A stretch of 64,000 bases of DNA from JACDER01 sp963842575 (GTDB lineage: Bacteria; Actinomycetota; Thermoleophilia; Gaiellales; Gaiellaceae), in the NCBI GenBank assembly GCA_963842575.1, contig CAWJGS010000004.1, positions 434,001 to 498,000 of the forward strand. Direction: 5' to 3'. Of this stretch, positions 9,309 to 17,978 are shown one piece after another. Below the pieces are notes generated by a model. The model worked only from the letters and a program-made list of their open reading frames with translations. It was not told where the DNA came from and ran no database searches. Each line of letters opens with the position of its first letter. Position 1 is the first letter of the stretch. Position numbers and translations under genes: made by a program.

Positions 9309-9479
9309 GTGGCAGATTCTCCCCCTCAGCTCACGATGGCGCTTGCGGGCCCCGCCGGAGAGCCGGCTCGAGCTCTGGCGGACGCTCATTGTCAGCAGCG
9401 TTACCCGCCTTAGCCTGGACGCCAAGTCGCGGTGGGTCTTGACGCGGGTCGACGGATCGCGGACAAATCACGGGAGCTC

Positions 9480-10154
9480 ATGCACTCCGAGGACACTCCA
9501 TCCGAAGACGAGATCCGCGCGCGAGCCGCCCGTCTCCTCTCCACCGCCGACGCCGAACGCCGCGAGATCGAGCGCAATCTTCACGACGGAGTCCAGCAGC
9601 AACTCGTCGCGCTCGCCGTCAATCTCCAGCTGGCACGACGACTGGTCGAGACCGATCTCGCCGCAACAATCGAGTTGCTCGAAGAGATGCGGTGCGACGT
9701 TCACGCCGCTCTGGAGGGCGTGCAGGCGCTTGGGCAGCAGGTCTATCCACCGCTGCTTGCAGCCAGGGGGTTAGGAGAGGCGCTCCGTGCAGCGGCGTCG
9801 ACGGCTGCGGTGGCAGCGCGTGTCGAGGCGGAGGGCGTTCGGCGATATTCCGCCGACGTCGAGGCAACCGTGTACTTCTGCTGCCGTGACGCGCTCGTCA
9901 ACGTGGCGGCACATGCAGGGCCCGACGCGCGCGCGACGGTTCGGATCGAGGAAGAAGGACGATCGCTGCGATTCGAGGTTCTCGATCACGGTACCGGTTT
10001 CGACCCGTCGGTCCGACCACCCGGCGGAGGGCTCACGCACATGCGCGATCGGATCGAGGCGCTCGGAGGCGAGCTGTCGATCGAGTCCGAGGCAAACCGG
10101 GGCGCGCGGATCGTCGCGACGATTCCGCTCTATGACTCGTCCTCCGCGAGGTAG
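9480..10154 (+). CDS. soluble histidine kinase (HisKA_3 / NarL-system type)
   Basis: This 224-residue sensor kinase has no membrane segment or obvious sensor domain. The HisKA_3 dimerisation helix contains the phospho-acceptor H35 in RNLHDGVQQQLVAL. The HATPase domain follows with the N box RDALVNVAAHA (N141), the D box LDHGTGFDP and GGGLTHMRDRIEALGG. ATG at 9480 is preferred since GGGAG lies five bases upstream; a GTG at 9432 would add 16 unremarkable residues. It converges with, and overlaps by 25 bases, a LuxR-type response regulator that is the obvious partner. The signal is probably cytosolic or delivered by another protein. Confidence 0.88.
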   Translation: MHSEDTPSEDEIRARAARLLSTADAERREIERNLHDGVQQQLVALAVNLQLARRLVETDLAATIELLEEMRCDVHAALEGVQALGQQVYPPLLAARGLGEALRAAASTAAVAARVEAEGVRRYSADVEATVYFCCRDALVNVAAHAGPDARATVRIEEEGRSLRFEVLDHGTGFDPSVRPPGGGLTHMRDRIEALGGELSIESEANRGARIVATIPLYDSSSAR

Positions 10155-10798
10155 AGGATGACGGCCTTCACGCGCTTGTGAAGCGACGGTTCCCAGGCGA
10201 TCCCGAGCTTGACGAAGATCGAGTGAATCGCCTTCTCGACCGAGCGGTCCGTGATCGAGAGCGCCGCCGCGATCGCCGCGTTGTTCTCTCCTTCCGCCAT
10301 CTCGCGTAGCACGTCCCGCTCCCGCGGCGTCAAGTCGTGGAGCGCCGACTCCTTTGCCCGAGCCTTGGCCGCGACGAGGCCTTCGACGACCTTCGGGTCG
10401 ATCACCGAACCCCCACCCGCGACCGCCCGGATCGCTGCGACGAGCTGGTCGAGGTCGTCGACGCGTTCCTTCAGCAGGTACGCGCGCCGTACCGTCCCGG
10501 CCTCGAGCAGGGCCAGTGCGTAGCGCGGCTCCGCATATTGGCTGAGGACGACGACGCCGATGTCCGGATGGGTCTCCCGCAGGCGCTCGGCTGCCTGGAT
10601 CCCTTCGTCGAGGCCGCTCGGAGGCATCCGGATGTCGGTGAGCACGACATCCGGTCGTTCGGCCTCGACCGCGGCGAGGAGTGAGTCGAGATCGCTGCAG
10701 ACTGCGGCGACCTCCAGGTCGGGGTGCGTCTCGAGTAGGCGCCGGACGCCCTCGCGGACGAGGTATTCGTCATCCGCAAGGACGATGCGAATCGGCAT
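10130..10798 (-). CDS. NarL/LuxR-family response regulator
   Basis: The 222-residue two-domain regulator has a receiver domain with acidic pocket D9/D10, phospho-acceptor D55 in VVLTDIRMP and the lysine in AYLLKERV. The LuxR-type HTH begins at LTPRERDVLREMAEG and continues through NNAAIAAALSITDRSVEKAIHSIF to the C terminus. Its 3' end overlaps the end of the adjacent histidine kinase gene. The tail-to-tail arrangement of a cognate kinase/regulator pair is less usual than an operon and would let antisense transcription couple their levels (inference). The start ATG at 10798 directly precedes MPIRIVLADD. Confidence 0.92.
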   Translation of the reverse strand: MPIRIVLADDEYLVREGVRRLLETHPDLEVAAVCSDLDSLLAAVEAERPDVVLTDIRMPPSGLDEGIQAAERLRETHPDIGVVVLSQYAEPRYALALLEAGTVRRAYLLKERVDDLDQLVAAIRAVAGGGSVIDPKVVEGLVAAKARAKESALHDLTPRERDVLREMAEGENNAAIAAALSITDRSVEKAIHSIFVKLGIAWEPSLHKRVKAVILYLAEDES

Positions 10799-10873
10799 GA
10801 GCCAAGAATAGGACGCCACCTCCCTGTGCGTCGATGCACGCGGGGAGCAAGCTCGTCGGCGAGGATGTCCCCA

Positions 10874-11275
10874 ATGGCCGACGAGCTCGTACTCATCGTC
10901 GACGACGACGAGGCGAACGCCAGGCTCACCCGCGCCGTTCTTGCTGCCGCCGGATTCCGCACGCTCGAGGCAGGGAGCGGCGAGGAGGCGCTCGCACTTC
11001 TGGTCGCGCACCGACCCGAGGTGATCCTCATGGATCTCTCCCTCCCCGACATGCACGGGACGGAAGTACTCGTTCGGGTCAAGGAAGATGCCAAAACCGC
11101 GGATATTCCAGTTGTGGCGCTCACAGCGCTCTCTGCGGCAGACGAATGGTTCCTGGCCGCCGGGTTTGACGGCCATCTCGAGAAGCCGATCAGCATCGCC
11201 GATTTTCCCCATCAGGTCCGCCGCTACTGCGGGCCCGGGCGGGCACTGAGGGGTCAGCCCCCCGTCGAGCAGTAG
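10874..11275 (+). CDS. single-domain response regulator (CheY-like receiver)
   Basis: The 133-residue protein is only a receiver domain, with acidic residues D10-D12 in VLIVDDDEAN, phospho-acceptor D54 in VILMDLSLPD, T in VALTALS and K in LEKPIS. There is no output domain. The last 20 residues (RRYCGPGRALRGQPPVEQ) extend beyond the fold and are encoded by the start of a repeated sequence that recurs at 13.04 kb. ATG 10874 has GAGG about ten bases upstream. It faces away from the LuxR-type regulator. A substrate-binding lipoprotein and a receiver-less sensor kinase 2-3 kb downstream are likely partners, because a remnant of a second such receiver lies directly before them. Confidence 0.9.
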   Translation: MADELVLIVDDDEANARLTRAVLAAAGFRTLEAGSGEEALALLVAHRPEVILMDLSLPDMHGTEVLVRVKEDAKTADIPVVALTALSAADEWFLAAGFDGHLEKPISIADFPHQVRRYCGPGRALRGQPPVEQ

Positions 11276-11334
11276 GCCCAACCCCGAACAAGGGCGAGCC
11301 TGCACGGTTGCCACCGGGATGCGCGAGTCGTACC
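11211..11334 (+). repeat. direct repeat, copy A (spans receiver gene 3' end)
   Basis: About 124 bases align with 13038-13163 with few mismatches. The copy begins ATCAGGTCCGCCGCTACTGC, inside the receiver gene, and ends after GTCGTAC. It holds an inverted repeat CTACTGC (11224-11230) / GCAGTAG (11269-11275) with an inner G-run/C-run pair. The non-coding part with TGCACGGTTG is conserved as well. The inner stem keeps its pairing in the other copy despite base changes. Confidence 0.85.
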
Positions 11335-11433
11335 GTTGTTCAGTAGGGCAGAGACCGTAACGGACTGCCCGTCGACCGGATCACCCAGATCCGCGTTCTC
11401 GATCCCCACTTCGATGGATGAGGAGGTTCGACC

Positions 11434-12306
11434 ATGCGAACGCCACGCGTGCGAATCGGCTGCATGGCCGCCCTCCGCCTGTCCGGAGTGCTCGCCGCCC
11501 TCGCCGCGGCCGGTGCGATCGCCGCCGCGTCGTGGGCGGGAGATGCACCGACTACGCGGTTTCTCGATCCCGCGGGGGACAACGGACGCGCGGCCGACAT
11601 CACCGCCGTCGCCGTCTCCTACCACGCCGACGCGCTCGTCTTCGAGATCTCGATCGCCGGCCGCGCCACGCTCCGTCCCGCCGACAGCGTGCTGGTCGTG
11701 CTCGACTCCGACGACGATCGCTCGAGCGGCGGCGGCGGACTCGACTACGCGGCCGCCCTGGGCGGAAACGGAGACGTGCGCTTCTTCCGCTGGGACGGTC
11801 AGCGCCTGGCGGATGCTCCGGCCCCGGCCGGGCTCGAGGGCGGATACGGCTCGGGGGTCGCGCACATCGCCATCCCTCGTTCCAGCGTGGGCTCACCCGT
11901 GCGCTTCGGGTTCGCCGTCGGCACCCCCTGGGTGGACGGTAACGAGGTCGAGCTGGACTTCGCGCCCGCGAGCGGCTACTGGAGCTACTCGCTGATCGGC
12001 CAGCTGCAGTCGCTGGCCACGAGCTTCGTGCACCGCCCGCGCATGCTCGAGCTCGAGCGGGGCTCGGTCCGGGTCGGCACCTCCACCGGGCTGTCTCTGA
12101 AGCCCGACTCGGTCGTCTGCCGGGCACAGGCGGAGAGTCGGCGCCTTCCGCCTGCGCGGGCATGTGCCTGGAGGATCCCCGCCTGGGCGAAGCAGCAGCC
12201 GATCCGCGTCTCGATCACGGTTCGCGTATCAGGCCGGCGGCGCACGTTCGTGCGCCTGATCCAGGCCTCTACCCCAGAGACCTATCGAAAAGGAGAGGAG
12301 CTATGA
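11434..12306 (+). CDS. secreted protein of unknown function
   Basis: The 290-residue protein has an N-terminal signal (charged MRTPRVR, hydrophobic stretch LSGVLAALAAAGAIAAASWA, likely cleavage after SWA). The mature part starts DAPTTRFLDPAGDNG and alternates beta-rich segments such as ADSVLVVLDSDDDRSSGGG and GSPVRFGFAVGT. This is reminiscent of extracellular carbohydrate-binding or DOMON-like beta sandwiches, but I cannot name a family. An AGGAGG ribosome site lies nine bases before the ATG. The stop overlaps the start of the cupin gene (ATGA), so the two are co-translated. The pair lies between the two copies of the 125-bp repeat. Confidence 0.75.
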   Translation: MRTPRVRIGCMAALRLSGVLAALAAAGAIAAASWAGDAPTTRFLDPAGDNGRAADITAVAVSYHADALVFEISIAGRATLRPADSVLVVLDSDDDRSSGGGGLDYAAALGGNGDVRFFRWDGQRLADAPAPAGLEGGYGSGVAHIAIPRSSVGSPVRFGFAVGTPWVDGNEVELDFAPASGYWSYSLIGQLQSLATSFVHRPRMLELERGSVRVGTSTGLSLKPDSVVCRAQAESRRLPPARACAWRIPAWAKQQPIRVSITVRVSGRRRTFVRLIQASTPETYRKGEEL

Positions 12307-12815
12307 ACCGACGCCTGACCTACCTGTCGGCTCTCGCGGCCGCGATGGCACTCGTCGCGCTTGCTGCGTTTGTCGCCATCACGAAGGCAGAGAACGCGAG
12401 CGGGGTAACGCCCAAGATCCTCGCACGCGGACACTACGACAGCTTCAACGTGAGGTCGGATCCGCGAGGGTCGATCGCTGATTTCAGGGCACATTCGAAG
12501 TCCGCGATCGACATCATCGTGCGACAGCACGACTACGACGCGAACTCCACGACTGGATGGCACAGCCACCCCGGCCCCGTGTTCATCACGGTCACGCAAG
12601 GAACGCTCACGTACTACGAGCGCGACGACCCGACTTGCACGCCACATGTCGTGTCGGCGGACTCGCCGAATAATGCGTTCGTCGACGATGGGGGCGGACA
12701 CGTCGTACGAAACGAGAGCGGCCAACCCGCCCAGGACATCAGCGTGATCACGGCGCCGGTCGGAGGTACTTTCCGCACCAATCTTGACGCGCCTGGTCCC
12801 TACTGTGGCTTCTAG
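12303..12815 (+). CDS. exported cupin-fold protein
   Basis: The 170-residue protein has one N-terminal hydrophobic segment (LSALAAAMALVALAAFVAI), either a signal peptide or a membrane anchor. A single cupin-like barrel follows: GWHSHPGPVFITVTQGTLTYY matches cupin motif 1, with H-x-H as metal ligands and a glutamine in place of the usual glutamate. VDDGGGHVVRNESG supplies the second motif histidine. Two cysteines (CTPHVV, PYCGF) could form a disulfide. AAAAGGAGAGGAG precedes ATG 12303. It is coupled to the upstream secreted protein. The function is unknown; a small-molecule binding or oxygenase role outside the membrane is possible. Confidence 0.78.
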   Translation: MNRRLTYLSALAAAMALVALAAFVAITKAENASGVTPKILARGHYDSFNVRSDPRGSIADFRAHSKSAIDIIVRQHDYDANSTTGWHSHPGPVFITVTQGTLTYYERDDPTCTPHVVSADSPNNAFVDDGGGHVVRNESGQPAQDISVITAPVGGTFRTNLDAPGPYCGF

Positions 12816-13030
12816 GCTCACCCCACGGAAGGGCGAGTAGCGAATCTCGCCGAACCGATTCGTCCCGTTCCGAGGGGAGCTCATGCTCCCCTCGGACACG
12901 CCTATGAGACGGCGACACCTCGTTTTGGTTCAGATGCTGCCGCGCTACCTTCCGCACCGGGCTGCTCGGCATCCCCGCGACCCAGAGGGAGCTACCGACT
13001 GCCGCGCTGTTGTCGACTGCAACGCGGAAG

Positions 13031-13163
13031 CTTCCCGATCAGGTCCGCCGCTACTGCGTCGGCTCGCGGGCACTGAGGGGGAAACCCCCCGCCGAGCAGT
13101 AGGGCTAACCCCCGAACCAAAGGCAAGCCTGCACGGTTGGCACGGGGATGCACGGGTCGTACT
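13031..13163 (+). repeat. direct repeat, copy B, with remnant of a receiver gene 3' end
   Basis: The segment 13038-13163 is the second copy of the repeat at 11211. Its first 65 bases can be read as the C terminus of a receiver domain (LPDQVRRYC, then ending PPAEQ and a TAG at 13100-13102), parallel to the end of the gene at 10874. No start or receiver body precedes it, so it is a gene remnant or a recombination scar. CTACTGC (13051-13057) pairs with GCAGTAG (13096-13102), with a GGGGG/CCCCCC inner stem. The rest of the 12816-13250 gap shows no gene. Confidence 0.75.
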
Positions 13164-13250
13164 GTGAGCACTGAAAGCTTGAACGTGAATATAGTTACGA
13201 GGCCACGGGCGTTGCCAGCGAAGCCCCGGCCAGAGAGGAGACAAGGGGCG

Positions 13251-14336
13251 ATGCAGGCAAGCCTGTTCACAGGTGCACTTCTAGGGATGCTCGTCATAGC
13301 ACTCGCCGCGCGGAGACGAAGTGCGGGGCGCTCGGCAATCGCGTTCCCACTGGCGCTCGCCTCAGCGGTCGTCCTGGCTGCCGGGCTCACCGCGTGCGGA
13401 AGCTCGAGCAATGAGAAGTCGTCCGGCCAGACCGTCCGGCGGGTCGGCCTCATGCATGTCGGAACGGATCACATCCCTCCTTCACGGGATTCGCTGGAGG
13501 CGCGCCTCCGCGCTCTAGGATGGACGCAGGGCCGCAATATCAAGCTGATCTGGCGGAACTTGGAGCCGGACGCTGCCACCGCCCAGGCCAATCGGTTCGT
13601 TCACGATCACGTCGATCTGATCGTCGCCTTCGAGGACCAGTCGATCCAGGCCGCCCAGCTCGCGACGGCGAAGGATCACATCCCCGTCGTTTTCCTCCAC
13701 CCATCCGATCCGGTCCGGGATGGTCTCGTCCAGAGCCTCGCGCACCCGGGCGGGAACTTGACCGGGGTCTTCGGTGCGCGCGACGTCGTCGCCAAGCAAC
13801 TGGAGCTCTACCAGCTCCTCGTGCCGAAGCTCCACCGGCTGCTCACGCTCGCCGACCCGGACGATCCGGCGACTAAACGTCTCCTCGGCCAATATCTCGC
13901 CGCCGCATCGCTCCTACCGAAGTCGCTGAAGCTCGACATCCGGAACGCGTCGACGGCCCAGGACCTCGAGCGCATCTTCCGCTCCCTGCGTCCCGGCGAG
14001 GTCGACGGTGTGTTCCTGCTGTCGCCGAGGCTCAGGCTCAACTCCACGGCGCTGACGATCAGGCTCGCCAAGCGGGCGCACCTACCCGTACAAGCCCACC
14101 GGAAGGACTGGGTCCAGAGGGGCGCGCTGTTCTCGTACGGCGCCGACCTCGGACCGATCGGCCGAGCCGGGGCACGCTACGTCGACAGCATTCTCAGGGG
14201 GACGGCGCCTGGCGACCTGCCCGTCGAGGAGGTGCCGACCGTCGAGTTCGCGATCAATCTCGCCACCGCGAACAGGCTGGGGATCAAAGTGCCGCAGGAC
14301 ATGATCATCCGGGCAGACAAGGTCTATCGGCGGTAG
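13251..14336 (+). CDS. ABC-type substrate-binding lipoprotein (ABC_sub_bind family)
   Basis: The mature part matches tryptophan/tyrosine-type ABC substrate-binding proteins: RVGLMHVGTDHIPPSRDSLE, a NIKLIWRNLEPDA segment, DLIVAFEDQSIQAAQLAT, PVVFLHPSDPVRDGLV and HPGGNLTGVFG. The chosen ATG (13251) gives 361 residues and has purine-rich GAGAGGAG upstream. The N terminus is odd: a first hydrophobic stretch (LFTGALLGMLVIALAA), a basic linker RRRSAGR, then a second one ending in a lipobox LTACGSS (C49). No permease or ATPase genes adjoin. Instead a sensor kinase begins 28 bases after its stop, so the protein probably feeds a ligand signal to the kinase rather than a transporter. Confidence 0.85.
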   Translation: MQASLFTGALLGMLVIALAARRRSAGRSAIAFPLALASAVVLAAGLTACGSSSNEKSSGQTVRRVGLMHVGTDHIPPSRDSLEARLRALGWTQGRNIKLIWRNLEPDAATAQANRFVHDHVDLIVAFEDQSIQAAQLATAKDHIPVVFLHPSDPVRDGLVQSLAHPGGNLTGVFGARDVVAKQLELYQLLVPKLHRLLTLADPDDPATKRLLGQYLAAASLLPKSLKLDIRNASTAQDLERIFRSLRPGEVDGVFLLSPRLRLNSTALTIRLAKRAHLPVQAHRKDWVQRGALFSYGADLGPIGRAGARYVDSILRGTAPGDLPVEEVPTVEFAINLATANRLGIKVPQDMIIRADKVYRR

Positions 14337-14363
14337 AGGCCGACCAGCCTCAGAGGTCCCGCA

Positions 14364-16264
14364 GTGGCAGCGCCCAAACGTCCGCATCGCCGTCTCATCT
14401 GGAAATACACCGCGGTCGTCGCGACGCTCGTCACCGCGGGCATCCTCTCGGTCGGGCTCACGGAGCTCTACTTCACGTACCAGGACAGCAAGAGCGCTGT
14501 CACCCGGGTCGAGCGGGACAAAGCCTCGTCCGCGGCGACCTCCATCGATCAGTGGATCCAGGAGATCGAGGGGGAGCTCGTCGCGGTGGCGCAGCCGACG
14601 GTCGAGAAAGGGGCAGCGGGACGGGTGGAGCGGAAACAGGATTTTCGCCAGCTCCTCGCCCACGAGAAGCTGATCAGCCAGTTGGCCTACCTCGACTCCA
14701 CCGGAAGCGATGCGCGTCCGTATCGATCCGCTCGAGGTCGACCGGACCGACCTCAGAATCGATCTCTCCAGGAGCCCCGAGTTCACTCGCGCCCGCGCTC
14801 AGGGACGATACAGTCGCGTCTACTTCCAGCGCGGGTCCCGGCCGCACATGACGTTCTCGGTGGCCGAGGTACCGCCGGGACGGGGTGTGATCGTGGCCGA
14901 GCTCGACCTGACCTTCGTCCGCGACGTCATCGACCGAGCGCGTATCGGATCGGCCGGATACGCGTACGCCGTCGATAAATTTGGCTGGCTCATCACCCAT
15001 CCGGACACCAACCTCGTCCTTCGGCATACGAACTTCAAGGCGCTTCCGCAGGTGCGAGCTGCACTGCGCGGGCCCGCGACCGATCCCGACGGAGGGACAA
15101 TCGGGAAGGATCCGGACGGAACGGAGGTGCTGAGCGCCTTTCAGATCGTGAAGCCGCTCGACTGGCGAGTCTTCGTCGAGGAGCCGTCGAGCGAGGCGTT
15201 CGCACCTCTCGAGTCGGCGATCTGGCGTACCGCGCTCCTCCTCTTCGCGTTCCTGCTCATCGCGATCACCACCAGCGTGCTGCTCGCTCGAAGGCTCGTC
15301 CGGCCGATCCAGTCGATCCAGAGTGCGGCCGCGAAGATCGGCTCCGGTGCGCTGAACCAACGAATCGACGTCCCGAGCCGTGATGAGCTGGGGGTGCTCG
15401 CCGAAGAGTTCAACCAAATGGCGGAGCGGCTTCAGGACTCGTACACGAGCCTCGAGCAGAAAGTTCAGGATCGAACGCAAGAGCTGGGGCGGGCACTGGC
15501 CGAGCTCGACGCAGAAGAGTCGCGAGCTCGAGGCGGCGAGCCGGCACAAATCCGAATTCCTCGCGAACATGTCGCACGAGCTGCGCACTCCGCTGAACGC
15601 GATTGTCGGTTTCTCCCAGCTGCTGAGCCACAAGCTGTACGGCGGGCTGAACGACAAGCAGGAGGAATACCTCGACGACATCGTCTCGTCGTCTGAGCAT
15701 CTCCTCTCGCTCATCAACGACATCCTCGACCTCAGCAAGGTGGAGGCAGGCGAGATCGAGCTCGACATAACGCCGTTCTCGCTCAGCGACGCCCTCGAGC
15801 GCGGCGTCGTCATGCTGAGGGAAAAGGCAGTCAAGAACGGCGTCGCCGTCGGACTGTCCACCGACCCGCAAGTCGAGACGATCGAGGGTGACGAGCGCCG
15901 AATTCGCCAGGTGATCTTCAACCTCCTCTCGAACGCCGTCAAATTCACCCCGGAGGGAGGCAGTGTGGACGTCTCCAGCGCGCGCGTCGATGGACAGGTG
16001 CGCGTCAGCGTGTCGGATACCGGTCCTGGGATCGCGGCGCACGACCGGGAGCGAATCTTCGAGGAGTTCCAGCAGACGTCCGTGGGCACGAGCCAACAGG
16101 AGGGAACCGGGTTGGGGCTCGCGCTCTCGAAGCGCCTGATCGAGCTCCATCACGGGACGATCTGGGTCGAGAGCGAAGCCGGAAAGGGCAGCACATTCGT
16201 CTTCACACTGCCAGTCAGGGCGCGTGAGATGGCCGGCGCCGTGCGACTTCAGGGTACTCGCTGA
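14364..16264 (+). pseudogene. membrane sensor histidine kinase (dCache-HAMP-HisKA-HATPase), two frameshifts
   Basis: Joined across two shifts (near 14710 and 15515) this encodes about 633 residues. GTG at 14364 starts a basic N terminus and TM1 (YTAVVATLVTAGILSVGLTEL). An extracytoplasmic dCache-like sensor follows (AYLDSTGS, then YSRVYFQRGSRPHMTFSVAE and YAYAVDKFGWLITHPD). TM2 is ALLLFAFLLIAITTSVLLA, then HAMP (RLVRPIQSIQSAAAKIGSG), a coiled coil, HisKA with EFLANMSHELRTPLNAIVGF, and HATPase with N box NLLSNAVKFTPEGG, DTGPGI and GTGLGLALSKRL. It lies just downstream of the substrate-binding lipoprotein, a likely sensor partner. All domains are otherwise conserved with no in-frame stops, so sequencing error is as plausible as decay. 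Confidence 0.85.
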
Positions 16265-16569
16265 GGCAAGCCGGAAACGGCTGCCCTTTAGTGGCCGATC
16301 ACCTCTCTCGCTGTAAATGCCTCAGTGTGCTTTCTGCTCCCACTCCGATCTGACGAGCGCGTATTCGACGTCGCCCTCCTCCTCGCCCTCGATGTAGTCG
16401 GGCCACGCAGGTGAAGTTGGCAAGGCCCTTTCCCCACGCCGATCGGCGCAGCCGGTAGCCGAGCTCTCGTCGGCATGCAAGGGTTTCGCGTCCTCTCGTC
16501 GCGCCCCACCGAGGCCGAGCGCGCGCTCGCGCACGTATCGCACGGGTTGCCGACCTGCCGCCGATGCGC
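16265..16569. other. intergenic stretch without a convincing gene
   Basis: Between the sensor kinase stop and the adhesin-domain fragment I find no intact gene. A minus-strand reading that ends at 16322 has a protein-like acidic tail (EGEEEGDVEYALVRSEWEQ), possibly the end of a lost gene. Its upstream part is low-complexity Arg-rich shadow sequence. Confidence 0.4.
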
Positions 16570-16877
16570 CTACTTGCGCTGGTTGGTGAGCGCGCACACG
16601 AGCACGTCGTTCGGCGCGAGCGTCACCTGCAGGCTTGTGCCGTTCCCGCTCGGGCCGGGATTGCCGTTCCGCGTGCAGCCGATCGAGCTCGTGTAGTCGG
16701 ACAGGCTCGTGCCGGAGGCGGCGCTCTCCAGCACGGTCCACGAGCCGGGTGCGACCTGGATCGAGCCTGAGTCGCCGTCGCCGGCGCTCGACTCTGCGAC
16801 CCGGACGAGGTTGCTTGTGCTCGAACTCAGCTTCAGGTCGAAGCGGCCGGGGTCAGAGGCCGGTACCAGGTGCTTGA
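16570..16877 (-). pseudogene. fragment of an adhesin-like beta-sandwich domain
   Basis: The segment encodes LKHLVPASDPGRFDLKLSSS, an AGDGDSGSIQVAPGSWTVLE stretch and a terminal VLVCALTNQRK plus stop. This is one complete copy of the roughly 100-residue domain that occurs three times at the end of the adhesin gene at 52640-55407. There it reads KHLVPASDPGRFDLKLSSG, then DVLVCTITNQRK. No start or upstream domains remain. At its 5' end it runs directly into the quinone-reductase gene, whose last eight codons (out of frame here) lie within the fragment. It is therefore a transposed or recombined gene fragment, or what remains after a deletion joined two genes. Confidence 0.8.
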
Positions 16878-17791
16878 GGACGAATGCGGATGATCGTCTT
16901 TCCTGTGACCCGGTCGGTCGGGTTGAGGACAGGGACGGCATCGTCGAGGGTCGCGACGTTGCCGATGTTCGTCCGCAGCCGTCCGTCCCGCACCCGCTGG
17001 ACGACCTCACCCAGTTGGGCACGATCGGACTCGACAACGAAGTCGATCGCCAGGCCGTCAGCGGGCCGCGTCTCCGGCGGTCCGACGACGGACACCACTG
17101 TTCCTCCGGCCCGGATCAGACCTGCGGACCGCTTCCCGATGTCGCCGCCGATCACATCGAAGATCAGGTCGACGCCGCCGACGTCCTCCAGGGCGTCGTT
17201 CTCGAGGTCGACGAACTCCTGCGCGCCGAAGTCGAGCGCCGTCTGACGGTCGGCAGAGCGTCCGGTGCCGATGACGTAGGCGCCGGCCTCACGTGCGAGC
17301 TGCGTCACCATCGACCCGACTGCGCCGGCCGCGCCGTGCGCGAGGACGCTCTGCCCCGCCTGAAGGCGGCCGTGCTGGAACAGTCCCTGCCACGCAGTGA
17401 GGCCCGAGATCGGCAGGCTCGCGCCCACCGTGAAGTCGACGTCGCCCGGCAAGGGCGCGAGGTTGCGTGCCTCGACGGCCGCGTACTCGGCCAAGGTGCC
17501 GTCGCGAGTCCAGTCGGTGAGGCCGAACACTCGCTGTCCCACCGAGAGTCCCGTCGTGCCATAGCCGAGGGCGGTGACCACTCCGGCCAGCTCGTGCCCA
17601 GGGATCGACGGTGTTCGGTCACGGTCGAGGCGATCGGTCCAGGTCGAGGGCCACGCCATCTCAGTCGGGACGAATCCCGACGCATGAATCCGAACGACGA
17701 CATCGTTTATCGCTGCCTGCGGCTCGGGCCGCTCCACCAGCTTCATCCCGGCCGTTCCTGCAGCCTGGTCCGTCACCACGATCGCCTTCAT
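16853..17791 (-). CDS. zinc-independent NADPH:quinone oxidoreductase (MDR family)
   Basis: The 312-residue medium-chain dehydrogenase/reductase lacks zinc ligands. It has the GroES-like start MKAIVVTDQAAG, IPGHELAGVVTALG, the nucleotide-binding AHGAAGAVGSMVTQLAREAG, FDVIGGD and the terminal RVTGKTIIRIR. ATG 17791 has CGGAGGCGG upstream. After GKTIIRIR, where family members normally stop, eight extra residues (PQAPGTGL) come from the adjoining adhesin fragment, so the natural stop codon was lost in a recombination. The fold should be unaffected. No obvious operon partner. Confidence 0.88.
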   Translation of the reverse strand: MKAIVVTDQAAGTAGMKLVERPEPQAAINDVVVRIHASGFVPTEMAWPSTWTDRLDRDRTPSIPGHELAGVVTALGYGTTGLSVGQRVFGLTDWTRDGTLAEYAAVEARNLAPLPGDVDFTVGASLPISGLTAWQGLFQHGRLQAGQSVLAHGAAGAVGSMVTQLAREAGAYVIGTGRSADRQTALDFGAQEFVDLENDALEDVGGVDLIFDVIGGDIGKRSAGLIRAGGTVVSVVGPPETRPADGLAIDFVVESDRAQLGEVVQRVRDGRLRTNIGNVATLDDAVPVLNPTDRVTGKTIIRIRPQAPGTGL

Positions 17792-17978
17792 CGTCCGCCT
17801 CCGTATGTCGAGTTCTCGCCTTTTAGCAGTCTTTGACCCACCGGAGCTCGCCCTCGCGGCGGGGCCCCGGGGTGGGATGCAGCCGGGGCGTCTTGAGCGC
17901 GCGCCACCGGGAGAGTTCGGCCAGCTCCAATCGCAGAAGCCCCGCAAACGTGACTGTTCGCCAGCCTCTAGACGGGCT

